Positions 34,471-42,749 of a stretch of 64,000 nt of DNA are shown here, in pieces. The notes under the pieces were generated by a model that worked only from the letters and a program-made list of their open reading frames with translations, did no database searches and was not told the origin of the DNA. Numbering within the stretch: the first letter of the stretch is position 1; the number at the start of each line of letters is the position of its first letter. The DNA comes from Aquilaria yunnanensis. Lineage: Eukaryota; Streptophyta; Magnoliopsida; Malvales; Thymelaeaceae. Where the stretch lies: contig CM077600.1 of NCBI GenBank assembly GCA_039654915.1, forward strand, positions 32,993,992 through 33,057,991, written 5' to 3'. The position numbers and the translations under genes are program-made.

Positions 34471-37400
34471 ATGAACTTTGATAATCCTGTAAACACTACC
34501 GACTCGGATGACGAAGATCTTCAAGTATCTCCTGAGCTATTAAAAATGATTGAGCGAGATGAAAAAGAAAGAGCAACAAGTCAAGAACCAACTGAGGTAT
34601 TCAACCTGGGAGACAGTCAGGATGTAAAAGAAGTCAAGATTGGCACTTTATTCCCTCCTGAAGAAAAAGAAGAATTAGTCCATTTATTGAAGGAATATGT
34701 GGATGTGTTTGCTTGGTCATACCAAGATATGCCTGGCTTAAGCTCAGACATAGTACTACACAAAATACCCTTGAAACCTGGGGCGAAGCCTGTCAGACAA
34801 AAGTTACGAAGATTAAAGCCGGATCTAATCTTAAGAGTGAAAGATGAGATTCGAAAGCTGTGGGATGCAGGATTCCTTGGGGTCGCTGAATATACAGAAT
34901 GGGTGGTTAACATTGTTCCAGTTGAAAAGAAAGAAAGCGGGAAACTAAGAGTTTGTCAGGACTACCGGCCATTGAACGAAGCCAGTCCTAAAGATAACTT
35001 CCCACTTCCTCACATTGATACGCTGGTGGATAATACCGCAGGAAACTCCTATTTTTCCTTCATGGATGGCTTCTCTGGATACAATCAAATCAAACTTGAT
35101 CCAGATGATATGATAAAAACTGCCTTTATAACCCTTTGGGGTACCTTCTACTACAAGGTGATGCCTTTTGGGTTAAAGAATGCTGGTGCTACATATCAAA
35201 GAGCCATGGTTGCATTATTCCATGACATGATGCATAAAGAAATTGAAGTATATGTAGACGACATGATCGCCAAAACTTTCACTGCTAAGGGGCATCTAAA
35301 AGTGCTAAGAAAACTATTCGATAGACTTCGCAAATATCAACTGAAGTTGAATCCTGCCAAATGTATTTTTGGAGCCTCTTCAGGAAAGTTATTGGGTTTC
35401 ATGGTCAGCAAGGATGGGATTCGAGTTGACCCGAGTAAAGTCAAAGCAATACAAGAAATGCAACCCCCGAAGACTCCAAAACAAGTAAGAAGTTTCCTGG
35501 GCAGAATCAACTTCATAGCAAGGTTCATTTCACAATTGACATCCAAGTGTGAACCTCTTTTCAAATCACTGAAGAAGAACAATCCGATCGAGTGGAATAA
35601 CGAATGCCAAGAAGCATTCGAGAAAATCAAGCAATATCTATCAAATCCACCAGTCTTGGTACCACCCCGATCTGGAGAATCGTTGATTCTATATTTATCC
35701 ATACAGGATTCTTCATTAGGATCCGTATTGGGTCAACGTGATGAGACAGGCAAGAAAGAGCACGCAATTTACTATTTGAGCAAGAAGCTTACCACATATG
35801 AAGCGAAATACTCAATAGTAGAAAAGTCCTGTTGTGCCCTTGCATGGGTAGCACACCGACTACGACACTACATGCTCAACAACACCACATTGCTAATCTC
35901 CAAGACTGATCCCATTAAGTACATTTTTGAGAAACCAGCTTTATCAGGCAGGATCGCAAAATGGCAAATGCTGTTGTCTGAATACGACATACAGTATGTC
36001 ACCCAAAAGGCTGTAAAAGGGAGTGTGATTGCTGAATATCTGGCTGATAGAGCATTGGATGATTATGAGCCAATGAAAATGGAGTTTCCTGATGGAGATA
36101 TAATGACGATAGAACAGGAAGTCTCTAAAGATGATGAAACATGGAAAATGGCATTCGATGGAGCATCTAATGCTTTGGGACAAGGGATTGGAGCCATACT
36201 CATCTCTCCAAGTGGAGAGCAATTCCCTCTTACAGCAAAAATTACATTTCCTTGTACCAACAATATAGTAGAGTATGAGGCATGTGCTATGGGACTCCAA
36301 ATGGCACTGGAATTGAAAGTGCGAGATCTCCGAGTTTATGGGGATTCCGCATTAGTCATATATCAAATCAACGGAGAATGGGAGACAAGGGATTCAAAAT
36401 TGATCCCTTACCAAAAGCTCATACTAGACTTGGCTCGAAAATTCAACAGTATAAGCTTCCATCATCTTCCAAGGGAAGATAATCAAATACCGGATGCTTT
36501 AGCTACTTTGGCTGCTATGTACAAGATCAGTGACCCCGAGCATACTCCTGTGTTCGAGATGAGAATAATAGATTCTCCAGCTTATTGCATGAGCATCGAA
36601 GAAGAATTGGATGGAAAGCCTTGGTATCACGATATCAAGAAATACCTCCAAGAAAGAGTATATCCACCAGAAGTATCAGAAAATGACAAGAAATTTCTAC
36701 GAAGATTGTCAATGGGTTTTCTTTTAAACCTAGACATACTTTACAAGAAAACCCCAGACTCAATGCTACTTCGCTGTGTAGATACTCATGAAGCACGAAA
36801 GATCATGGAAGAAGTTCATTCTGGAATATGTGGAGCACACACTAGTGGTCATACTATGGCAAGACAAATAATGAGGGCTGGTTACTATTGGCTCACATTG
36901 GAAAGTGATTGCGTCAATCACGTAAGAAAATGTCACAAATGCCAAATATATGCCAACAAGATCCAAGCTCCACCTGTTCCTCTTAATGTAACAGCAATAC
37001 CTTGGCCTTTTGCCATGTGGGGAATCGATGTTATTGGAGCGATTACCCCTAAAGCTTCCAATGGTCACAAATTCATCCTAGTTGCAATTGACTACTTTAC
37101 TAAATGGGTAGAAGCTGTGTCTTATGCAAGCGTAACTCAAAAGGTGGTATGCCGGTTCATTAAGAAAGAAATCATTTGTCGCTATGGACCGCCAGAGTGT
37201 ATCATCTCAGACAATGCCACGAACCTGAATAATGCAATGATGCAGACTTTGTGCCAGCAATTCAAAATCAAGCATCTCAATTCAGCACCTTATCGACCGA
37301 TGATGAATGGTGCAGTAGAAGCGGCCAATAAAAATATCAAGAGAATTGTTGAAAAGATGATCGTCACTTACAAGGACTGGCATGAGATGTTACCTTTTGC

Positions 37401-37869
37401 ACTACATGCTTATAGAACTTCTACCCGTACTTCTACTGGAGCAACACCTTTTTCTCTGGTATACGGTATGGAGGCTGTATTGCCCATCGAAGTTGAAATT
37501 CCTTCATTAAGGGTACTAATGGATACTCAATTAGGAGAAGCAGAATGGGTCAAAGCTAGATACGAGCAATTAAATCTAATTGATGAAAGAAGAATGATAG
37601 CCCTCTGCCATGGGCAACTTTATCAAAGAAGGATGATTCGTGCTTACAACAAAAAGGTTCGCCCACGACAATTTCACGAAGGTGACATAGTGCTCAAGAA
37701 AATTTTACCCATGCAACATGATTCAAGAGGAAAATGGACACCAAATTATGACGGGCCATATGTCGTGAAGAAAGCATTTTCAGGAGGGGCACTAATTCTG
37801 ACAGAAATGGATGGACGAGAATTACCGAAGCCAGTAAATTCGGATGCAGTAAAGAAATACTTTGCATAA
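34471..37869 (+). CDS. Pol polyprotein of E2: RT, RNase H, second RNase H, integrase (1132 aa)
   Basis: Copies the RNA genome to DNA and inserts it. RT spans about 120-400 with LRVCQDYRPLN, FSFMDGFSGYNQI and the catalytic YVDDM at about 261-265. The first RNase H (about 410-480) has the degraded form typical when a second is present. The second RNase H starts near 558 (MAFDGASN, EYEACAMGLQ, VYGDSALVI, REDNQIPDALATL); dual RNase H is a known mark of the Tat lineage. Integrase follows with a zinc-binding HSGICGAHTSGHT...CHKCQ (about 783-822), the core D852, D913 and E949 (D,D35E) and a GPYVVKK C-terminus. All catalytic residues are present and no stop interrupts the frame. The ATG at 34471 is used only if the transcript is not spliced. 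Confidence 0.95.
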   Translation: MNFDNPVNTTDSDDEDLQVSPELLKMIERDEKERATSQEPTEVFNLGDSQDVKEVKIGTLFPPEEKEELVHLLKEYVDVFAWSYQDMPGLSSDIVLHKIPLKPGAKPVRQKLRRLKPDLILRVKDEIRKLWDAGFLGVAEYTEWVVNIVPVEKKESGKLRVCQDYRPLNEASPKDNFPLPHIDTLVDNTAGNSYFSFMDGFSGYNQIKLDPDDMIKTAFITLWGTFYYKVMPFGLKNAGATYQRAMVALFHDMMHKEIEVYVDDMIAKTFTAKGHLKVLRKLFDRLRKYQLKLNPAKCIFGASSGKLLGFMVSKDGIRVDPSKVKAIQEMQPPKTPKQVRSFLGRINFIARFISQLTSKCEPLFKSLKKNNPIEWNNECQEAFEKIKQYLSNPPVLVPPRSGESLILYLSIQDSSLGSVLGQRDETGKKEHAIYYLSKKLTTYEAKYSIVEKSCCALAWVAHRLRHYMLNNTTLLISKTDPIKYIFEKPALSGRIAKWQMLLSEYDIQYVTQKAVKGSVIAEYLADRALDDYEPMKMEFPDGDIMTIEQEVSKDDETWKMAFDGASNALGQGIGAILISPSGEQFPLTAKITFPCTNNIVEYEACAMGLQMALELKVRDLRVYGDSALVIYQINGEWETRDSKLIPYQKLILDLARKFNSISFHHLPREDNQIPDALATLAAMYKISDPEHTPVFEMRIIDSPAYCMSIEEELDGKPWYHDIKKYLQERVYPPEVSENDKKFLRRLSMGFLLNLDILYKKTPDSMLLRCVDTHEARKIMEEVHSGICGAHTSGHTMARQIMRAGYYWLTLESDCVNHVRKCHKCQIYANKIQAPPVPLNVTAIPWPFAMWGIDVIGAITPKASNGHKFILVAIDYFTKWVEAVSYASVTQKVVCRFIKKEIICRYGPPECIISDNATNLNNAMMQTLCQQFKIKHLNSAPYRPMMNGAVEAANKNIKRIVEKMIVTYKDWHEMLPFALHAYRTSTRTSTGATPFSLVYGMEAVLPIEVEIPSLRVLMDTQLGEAEWVKARYEQLNLIDERRMIALCHGQLYQRRMIRAYNKKVRPRQFHEGDIVLKKILPMQHDSRGKWTPNYDGPYVVKKAFSGGALILTEMDGRELPKPVNSDAVKKYFA

Positions 37870-39163
37870 TGAAGAAATTTTCGAACAGAAGGGGAGAAGT
37901 GGATACAGGGTTACCAAAGTTTATTTGATCAAAGTTGTCAAAGAGAGCTTTCTTCCCTTACACTTTCATTATCTATCTGTACCTAAGATTTTCATATTCT
38001 TTTACCCATAAATAAAAGCCAATTCTCTTTAACTTACCTTAGATTCTCACGTTCAAAATGCTAAAGTCGCTTCTATCCAGTTCTTTTCCTTCAAATCTCA
38101 CATTCCTACTAGCCTTAAGTGTGCAATAAATTGTGACTTTTGAAGGAAGAATAGTAATAATTAAAACTTAGAAAAAAAAACAAAGACCGTAGATTACTTT
38201 GATAAGCTTTGTGAATTAAAACAGGTAAGATTGAGGTCCTGCTTTGCGAGCAGCACAGAACATAGGCTAACAAAGAAGAAGGAGTAACAAATCTTTGGGA
38301 GATAGCCTTGGTGGTAGCCTGAATGATCATTTCAGAAGTCTTAACATGTCTATGTCAGCAGGAAAGAATCATGCTCACGAATATTTCAACAGGGACAATT
38401 ATCCAGAGAAGCATAAAATATGAGGCGGGCATTAAAGAAAATTGAGGTCAAAATTCAAAAATAAGGCAAGGAAAGAGGATTTTTGAACAGAGTTGGGCTT
38501 TTGAGACAATGGACAACAGCTGGAAAGCATAAAGAGATTCAATAATAGTCCGAGAAGGAAATCACAAAGAAGATCCAGTAAAGTAAAGCAAAGACATGAA
38601 GAGCTAGATTCAAAAAAAAAAAAACATCAATTACACATGCCTTGCATTCATGCATTTCACATCATGCATGCATGGCTTTTACATAACAGGGATCAAATGA
38701 AAAGCATGTCCGCAGCATGATTGCAGCAGTATAAGCTGAGATCTTAATGACATCAGCTCTTACTAATTGGACGCATAGCTAATACGCTGGACCCAGCCCC
38801 ATCAGGAATCCAAGGATAAAGCATACAATATCGTCAAAAGCCTGGCAATTGAGGCTACACCTAAAAGAACAGAATTGATGCCAGCTTAGCAGCATCCAAG
38901 ATGAGTGATAGCTATCGTCAAAGATAAGGCAGACATCAAGAAATATTGTCGTTGAAAATTCGTCAAAAGCGGACAATGGATTCAATAATCAAGGACTGAA
39001 TCGACGTCAGCTGGATGGAATATCTATCACATCAAAATAAAGTAGGATTCACTTTTCCGGTTAAGCGGCGGATACGGTACTCCGTGACTCTCAAGTCGGT
39101 TCTCTCAGTTGCCCATAATAACTGATCATTTCCTCCCTCCTTTCTTTTACTTTCTCCTAGAAA
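37870..39163 (+). other. Spacer between pol and cargo genes of E2
   Basis: Starts with a purine-rich AGAAGGGGAGAAGTGG (37891-37906) just after the pol stop, a position typical of a polypurine tract but far from the 3' LTR. It also has CATGCATGCATGG runs (about 38647-38672) and one copy of the leader unit with GTCGTTGAAAATTCGTC. A conserved leader (CCGGTTAAGCGGCGGATACGG, about 39058-39078) precedes the first cargo gene. No conserved ORF is seen. Confidence 0.6.
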
Positions 39164-39712
39164 ATGGATCCTACTTTTTCTGCCTTGCGAAAATATTTTC
39201 CTTCTCTCCCAATGAACATCCTCAAAAAGATCTACCAAGTTCGCTGTGAACGATTAAGAGCTCTGATGCATAAAGGAATCCCTGAAGATGTGCGGTGGTT
39301 AATTGAAGCTAAGGTTCGTCTGGCAGGTGAAATCCCAGAGGCATTTGTGTCTCACATGCCTGGTGTAGGCAAAAGCTCTTATGCCAAAAAACGAAGAGCG
39401 AGGAGACTAGGCGTCTGTCATAAATGCGGACGCTGGACCTGTAATACTAAATGTCGTTCTTTAGGGATGATCTCTGATAATCGAGAAGATAAAATACGAT
39501 TCATTAAGAATGGCCTGAGTAAGGACTCATTGGATGATCTCCAATTGACTCTTGAGACGCATTCTTGTGGATCTGTGCAACGTGAACTTCTCGATTTATG
39601 GAGCATTTTTCATGAAGAACGAGAACGATACAGTCCCGGGAATCTGACGTTAAACGACCCTATTTGTCAGCTTGTAAGAAAACTGGATGGGAAGCAAATC
39701 CTCGACTCATAG
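39164..39712 (+). CDS. Cysteine-rich nucleic-acid-binding-like protein, cargo copy 1 (182 aa)
   Basis: A small, basic protein. Residues about 1-60 carry a helical region (LRKYFPSLPMNILKKIYQV, then IPEDVRWLIEAKVRLAGE). Residues 69-81 are strongly basic (GKSSYAKKRRARR), followed by C85-X2-C88-X4-C93-X3-C97 (CHKCGRWTCNTKC), a likely zinc finger, and a helical tail. The order helix, GKSxYAK-RRA, cysteine cluster and FIKNGL resembles the cysteine-rich nucleic-acid-binding proteins of carla-, allexi- and mandariviruses. Those are known as RNA-silencing suppressors or pathogenicity factors. The homology is inferred from motif order. It is the first of four tandem copies and the most distinct (ISDNREDKIRF). 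It is intact, with only weak TATA-like sequence upstream. Confidence 0.8.
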   Translation: MDPTFSALRKYFPSLPMNILKKIYQVRCERLRALMHKGIPEDVRWLIEAKVRLAGEIPEAFVSHMPGVGKSSYAKKRRARRLGVCHKCGRWTCNTKCRSLGMISDNREDKIRFIKNGLSKDSLDDLQLTLETHSCGSVQRELLDLWSIFHEERERYSPGNLTLNDPICQLVRKLDGKQILDS

Positions 39713-39871
39713 AAGCCATTAATCCCGTTACTGGACGTAAAACCAGTGGAAGATGTGAGCCACAGTCACAATCACTGTACATACAATTTATCATATTTAA
39801 AATTTTTCATTTTTCTTTTAATAATGTATTTGCTCCCGTAAGTGTAATCGACACGTTATCCATTTCATCGC

Positions 39872-39879
39872 TATAAATG
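39872..39879 (+). promoter_or_regulatory. TATA box upstream of cargo copy 2
   Basis: TATAAATG in TTTCATCGCTATAAATGC, 86 bp before the ATG. The surrounding GTAAT...ACACGTTATCC...TCATCGC block recurs before the next copy, so a promoter was duplicated with the gene. Confidence 0.6.
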
Positions 39880-39957
39880 CATGTTCTTCCAGTCGGTTAT
39901 CTAAGTTTCCTTCAATAACTAATTCCTTCCCTCTTCTCTCAAATTCTTCTCTCATCA

Positions 39958-40506
39958 ATGGATTCTACTCTTTCTGCACTGCGAAAATACTTTCCTTCCT
40001 TTCCAATAAAAGTCCTTAAAAAGATCTACCTTGCTAGATGTGAAAGAATCAGAGTTTTTACACGCAAAGGCATTCCCGATAATGTGCAGTGGATAATTGA
40101 AGCTAAGGTCCGTCTGGCGGGTGAAGTTCCAGATGCATTTATGCCCCGCATGCCCGGTTTAGGTAAAAGCCGTTATGCCAAAAGGCGAAGAGCAAAGAGA
40201 CTAGGCGTGTGTTATAAATGTGGGCGATGGAATTGTATTACTAAATGTCGCTCTTTAGGATACATCTCCATAAATCGTGAAGATAAAAGAAAATTCATTA
40301 AGAATGGCCTGCGTAAGGAATCTCTGGAAGATATCCGAGAGACTCTTGAAACGCATTCTTGTGGAAAAGTGCAAGGTGAAATTATCAGTTTATGGAGGAC
40401 TTACCATAAAGAACGAAACCGTTACAGTCTTGGGAATGTGACTTTAAACGATCCTGTTTGTCAGTTTGTAAGAAAACTGGATGGGAAGCAAATCCCCGAC
40501 TTATAG
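39958..40506 (+). CDS. Cysteine-rich nucleic-acid-binding-like protein, cargo copy 2 (182 aa)
   Basis: Same layout as copy 1: an N-terminal helical part, the basic GKSRYAKRRRAKR, cysteines in CYKCGRWNCITKC, then RKFIKNGLRKESLEDIRETLETHSCG and a C-terminus ending KLDGKQIPDL. It is closer to copies 3 and 4 than to copy 1 in its middle part (ALRKYFPSFP, GYIS). The gene is intact, starts at the ATG aligned in every copy and has its own TATA box. The 245-bp gap to copy 1 and the 255-bp gap to copy 3 hold related promoter sequence. Substitutions are spread over the protein, while the cysteines and the basic run are kept. Confidence 0.8.
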   Translation: MDSTLSALRKYFPSFPIKVLKKIYLARCERIRVFTRKGIPDNVQWIIEAKVRLAGEVPDAFMPRMPGLGKSRYAKRRRAKRLGVCYKCGRWNCITKCRSLGYISINREDKRKFIKNGLRKESLEDIRETLETHSCGKVQGEIISLWRTYHKERNRYSLGNVTLNDPVCQFVRKLDGKQIPDL

Positions 40507-40649
40507 ATGGCATTGAAGCCATTACTGGACATAAATCAGGGGAAGATGAGAGCCACGGTCATGATTCCTGTACATATAAGCTGTCATTTGTCTTTTCTTT
40601 TAATATACTTGTTCCTGTAAGCGTAATTAACACGTTATCCTTTCATCGC

Positions 40650-40657
40650 TATAAATG
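40650..40657 (+). promoter_or_regulatory. TATA box upstream of cargo copy 3
   Basis: TATAAATG within CACGTTATCCTTTCATCGC-TATAAATGCG, 112 bp before the ATG. It is followed by the CCGGTTAAGTAGCGGATAC leader also seen before copy 1 and in E1. Confidence 0.6.
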
Positions 40658-40761
40658 CGTGTTCTTCTTTCCGGTTAAGTAGCGGATACAATACTCTCTG
40701 ACTCTCAGTTTCCTACAATAACTGATTTCTTCATCTCTTCTCTCAAATTCTTCTTTTATCA

Positions 40762-41310
40762 ATGGATTCTACTCTTTCCGCCATGCGAAAATACTTTCCT
40801 TCCATCCCAATAAATGTTCTTAAAATGATTTACCAAGCTAGATGTGAAAGGATTAGAGTCTTTATGCACAAAGGCATTCCTGACAATGTGCGGTGGCTAA
40901 TTGAAGCTAAGGTTCGTTCAGCTGGTGAAGTTCCAGAAGCGTTCTTTCCCCGTATGCCCGGCTTTGGTAAAAGCGCTTATGCCAAAAAGCGAAGAGCAAA
41001 GAGGCTTGGTGTCTGTCATAAATGTGGACGATGGAATTGTAATACTAAATGTCGCTTTTTAGGATACATCTCCAGAAATCATGAAGATAAAAGAAAATTC
41101 ATCAAGAATGGCCTGCGTAAGGAATCTTTGGATGATATCCTATTAACTTTTGAAACACATTCTTGTGAAATAGTGCAATGGGAAATTATGGATTTATGGT
41201 GGACTTTCCGTAAAGAACAGGATCGTTACAGTCTTGGAAATCTAACTTTTAATGACCCTGTTTGCCAGTTTGTGAGAAAACTGGATGGGAAGCAAATCCC
41301 CGACTTATAG
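40762..41310 (+). CDS. Cysteine-rich nucleic-acid-binding-like protein, cargo copy 3 (182 aa)
   Basis: Intact 182-aa member of the tandem family, with the basic run GKSAYAKKRRAKR at 69-81 and cysteines 85, 88, 93 and 97. It differs from copy 2 mainly in the SAGEVPEAFFPRMPGFG segment, which it shares with copy 4, and in DDILLTFETHSC, which recalls copy 1. This patchwork suggests recombination or gene conversion among the copies. Function is inferred from the motif order only: nucleic-acid binding, possibly interference with silencing. The basic run could also act as a nuclear signal. Confidence 0.8.
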   Translation: MDSTLSAMRKYFPSIPINVLKMIYQARCERIRVFMHKGIPDNVRWLIEAKVRSAGEVPEAFFPRMPGFGKSAYAKKRRAKRLGVCHKCGRWNCNTKCRFLGYISRNHEDKRKFIKNGLRKESLDDILLTFETHSCEIVQWEIMDLWWTFRKEQDRYSLGNLTFNDPVCQFVRKLDGKQIPDL

Positions 41311-41460
41311 AAGGCATTGAAGCCGTTACTAGACATAAATCAGTGGAAGATGAGAGCCACAGTCATGATTACTGTACATATAAGCTGTCATTTGTCTTTT
41401 CTTTTGACAATAATGTACTTGCTTCTGTAAGTGTAATAAACGCATTATCCCTTTCGTCAC

Positions 41461-41468
41461 TATAAATA
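41461..41468 (+). promoter_or_regulatory. TATA box upstream of cargo copy 4
   Basis: TATAAATA in CGTCACTATAAATATG, 66 bp before the ATG, in the same promoter context as the boxes of copies 2 and 3. Confidence 0.6.
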
Positions 41469-41526
41469 TGTGTTAGTTATGTTCGTTTCCTACAATCACT
41501 AATTTCTTTCTTTGCCTCCTTCATCA

Positions 41527-42075
41527 ATGGAGTCTTCTCTTTCCGCCCTACGAAAGTATTTTCCTTCCTTCCCAATAAATGTTCTTAAAAAGATTTATCA
41601 AGCTAGATGTGAACGATTCAGAGTATTTATGCACAAAGGCATTCCTGATAATGTGCGGTGGCTAATTGAAGCTAAGGTTCGTTCAGCTGGTGAAGTTCCC
41701 GAAGCGTTCTTTCCCCGTATGCCCGGCTTTGGTAAAAGCGCTTATGCCAAAAAAAGAAGAGCAAAGAGGCTAGGCGTTTGTCATAATTGTGGATGGTGGA
41801 TTTGCGGCAATAAATGTCGTGCTCCAGGAGTGATCACCAGAAATCGTAATGATAGAATAAGATTCATTAAGAATGGCTTGCGTAAGGAATCTCTAGAAGA
41901 TATTCGAGAGGTTCTTGAAGCGCATTCTTGTGGAATAGTGCAATTTGAGGTTGTTGGATTATGGATAATTTTCCAAAAAGAACGAGATCGTTACAGTCTT
42001 GGGAATCTGACCCTAAACGACCCTGTTTGCCAGTTTGTGAGAAAGCTAGATGAGATGCAAATCACCGATTCATAG
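41527..42075 (+). CDS. Cysteine-rich nucleic-acid-binding-like protein, cargo copy 4 (182 aa)
   Basis: Last of the tandem genes, intact. The start at ATG 41527 (MESSLSALRKYF) is aligned with the other copies. The upstream in-frame codons have no ATG. The cysteine cluster reads CHNCGWWICGNKC: GRW has become GWW, but all four cysteines are kept. E1 copy 3 has the same variant, so this subtype predates the split of E1 and E2. The tail differs (QFEVVGLWIIFQKE). It is followed by the TGACG-rich array that precedes LOG. Confidence 0.8.
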   Translation: MESSLSALRKYFPSFPINVLKKIYQARCERFRVFMHKGIPDNVRWLIEAKVRSAGEVPEAFFPRMPGFGKSAYAKKRRAKRLGVCHNCGWWICGNKCRAPGVITRNRNDRIRFIKNGLRKESLEDIREVLEAHSCGIVQFEVVGLWIIFQKERDRYSLGNLTLNDPVCQFVRKLDEMQITDS

Positions 42076-42119
42076 AAAACATTGAAGCCATTACTGGACG
42101 CAAAGCCAGTGGAAGACGA

Positions 42120-42660
42120 GGATCAAAGTCACGATTACTGTACGTGCTAGCTGTCGCTTTTGAAATTTTCCTCCCCTTTTGGTAATAATGTATCCACTCT
42201 TGACGTGAACCAAAGTCACGATTACTGTACGTACTAGCTGTCGCTTTTGAAATTTTCCTCCCCTTTTGGTAATAATGTATCCACTCCTGACGTGAACCAA
42301 AGTCACGATTACTGTACGTACTAGCTGTCGCTTTTGAAATTTTCCTCCCCTTTCAGCGATAATGTATCCACTCCTGACATGAGCCATAGTCACGATTACT
42401 GTACGTGTTAGCTGTCGCTTTTGAAATTTTCCTCCCCTTTGGCAATAATGTACCCACTCCTGACACGGACTACTGTATATAGCTGCCACTTTTGAAATTT
42501 TCCTTCTCTTCCAACAATCACGTACTTACTCCTGACGTAAGCTACAGTAGTGACTACTGTACATGCTAGCAGCTATTTTGAAAATTTTCCTCCTCTTTTA
42601 ACGATAGTGTACCCATACCTGACCAGAGTCATACTCGTGACTACTGTGTATAGCTGGCAA
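42120..42660 (+). repeat. TGACG-rich tandem repeats upstream of the LOG-like gene (about six units of 83 bp)
   Basis: Units share CACTCCTGACGTGAACC, AAGTCACGATTACTGTACGT and TTTTGAAATTTTCCTCCCC. The first four are closely similar and the last two diverged. TGACG(T) is the as-1/TGA-factor core found in strong viral and T-DNA promoters. The array lies directly before the TATA box of LOG, so it is a plausible enhancer. Open frames across it on the minus strand (132 codons) reflect the repeat length and are not called as a gene. Confidence 0.75.
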
Positions 42661-42709
42661 TAATGTATCCACTCTTGAAAATAAAATTATTGCCTTATCT
42701 CTTCATCTC

Positions 42710-42719
42710 TATAAATATA
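42710..42719 (+). promoter_or_regulatory. TATA box of the E2 LOG-like gene
   Basis: CTATAAATATATCC, 40 bp before the ATG at 42750 and just after the TGACG-rich array. The distance is short but leaves room for a short leader. Confidence 0.6.
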
Positions 42720-42749
42720 TCCTCTTTTCTCACAAGGATAAGGATAGGA

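Noticed and set aside
41512..41526. N-terminal extension of cargo copy 4 by five codons
   Set aside because: The codon at 41512 is TTG, not ATG. ATG 41527 aligns with the other three copies.
42091..42489. 132-codon minus-strand frame with repeated GKFQKRQLVRTVIVTLVHV
   Set aside because: It is the 83-bp TGACG-rich repeat read in a frame without stops. It has no start context, and no E1 counterpart as a protein.
42663..42749. Upstream in-frame ATG extending the LOG-like gene by 29 codons
   Set aside because: It lies before the TATA box, adds a hydrophobic stretch not seen in the family, and E1 does not conserve it. ATG 42750 aligns in both copies.
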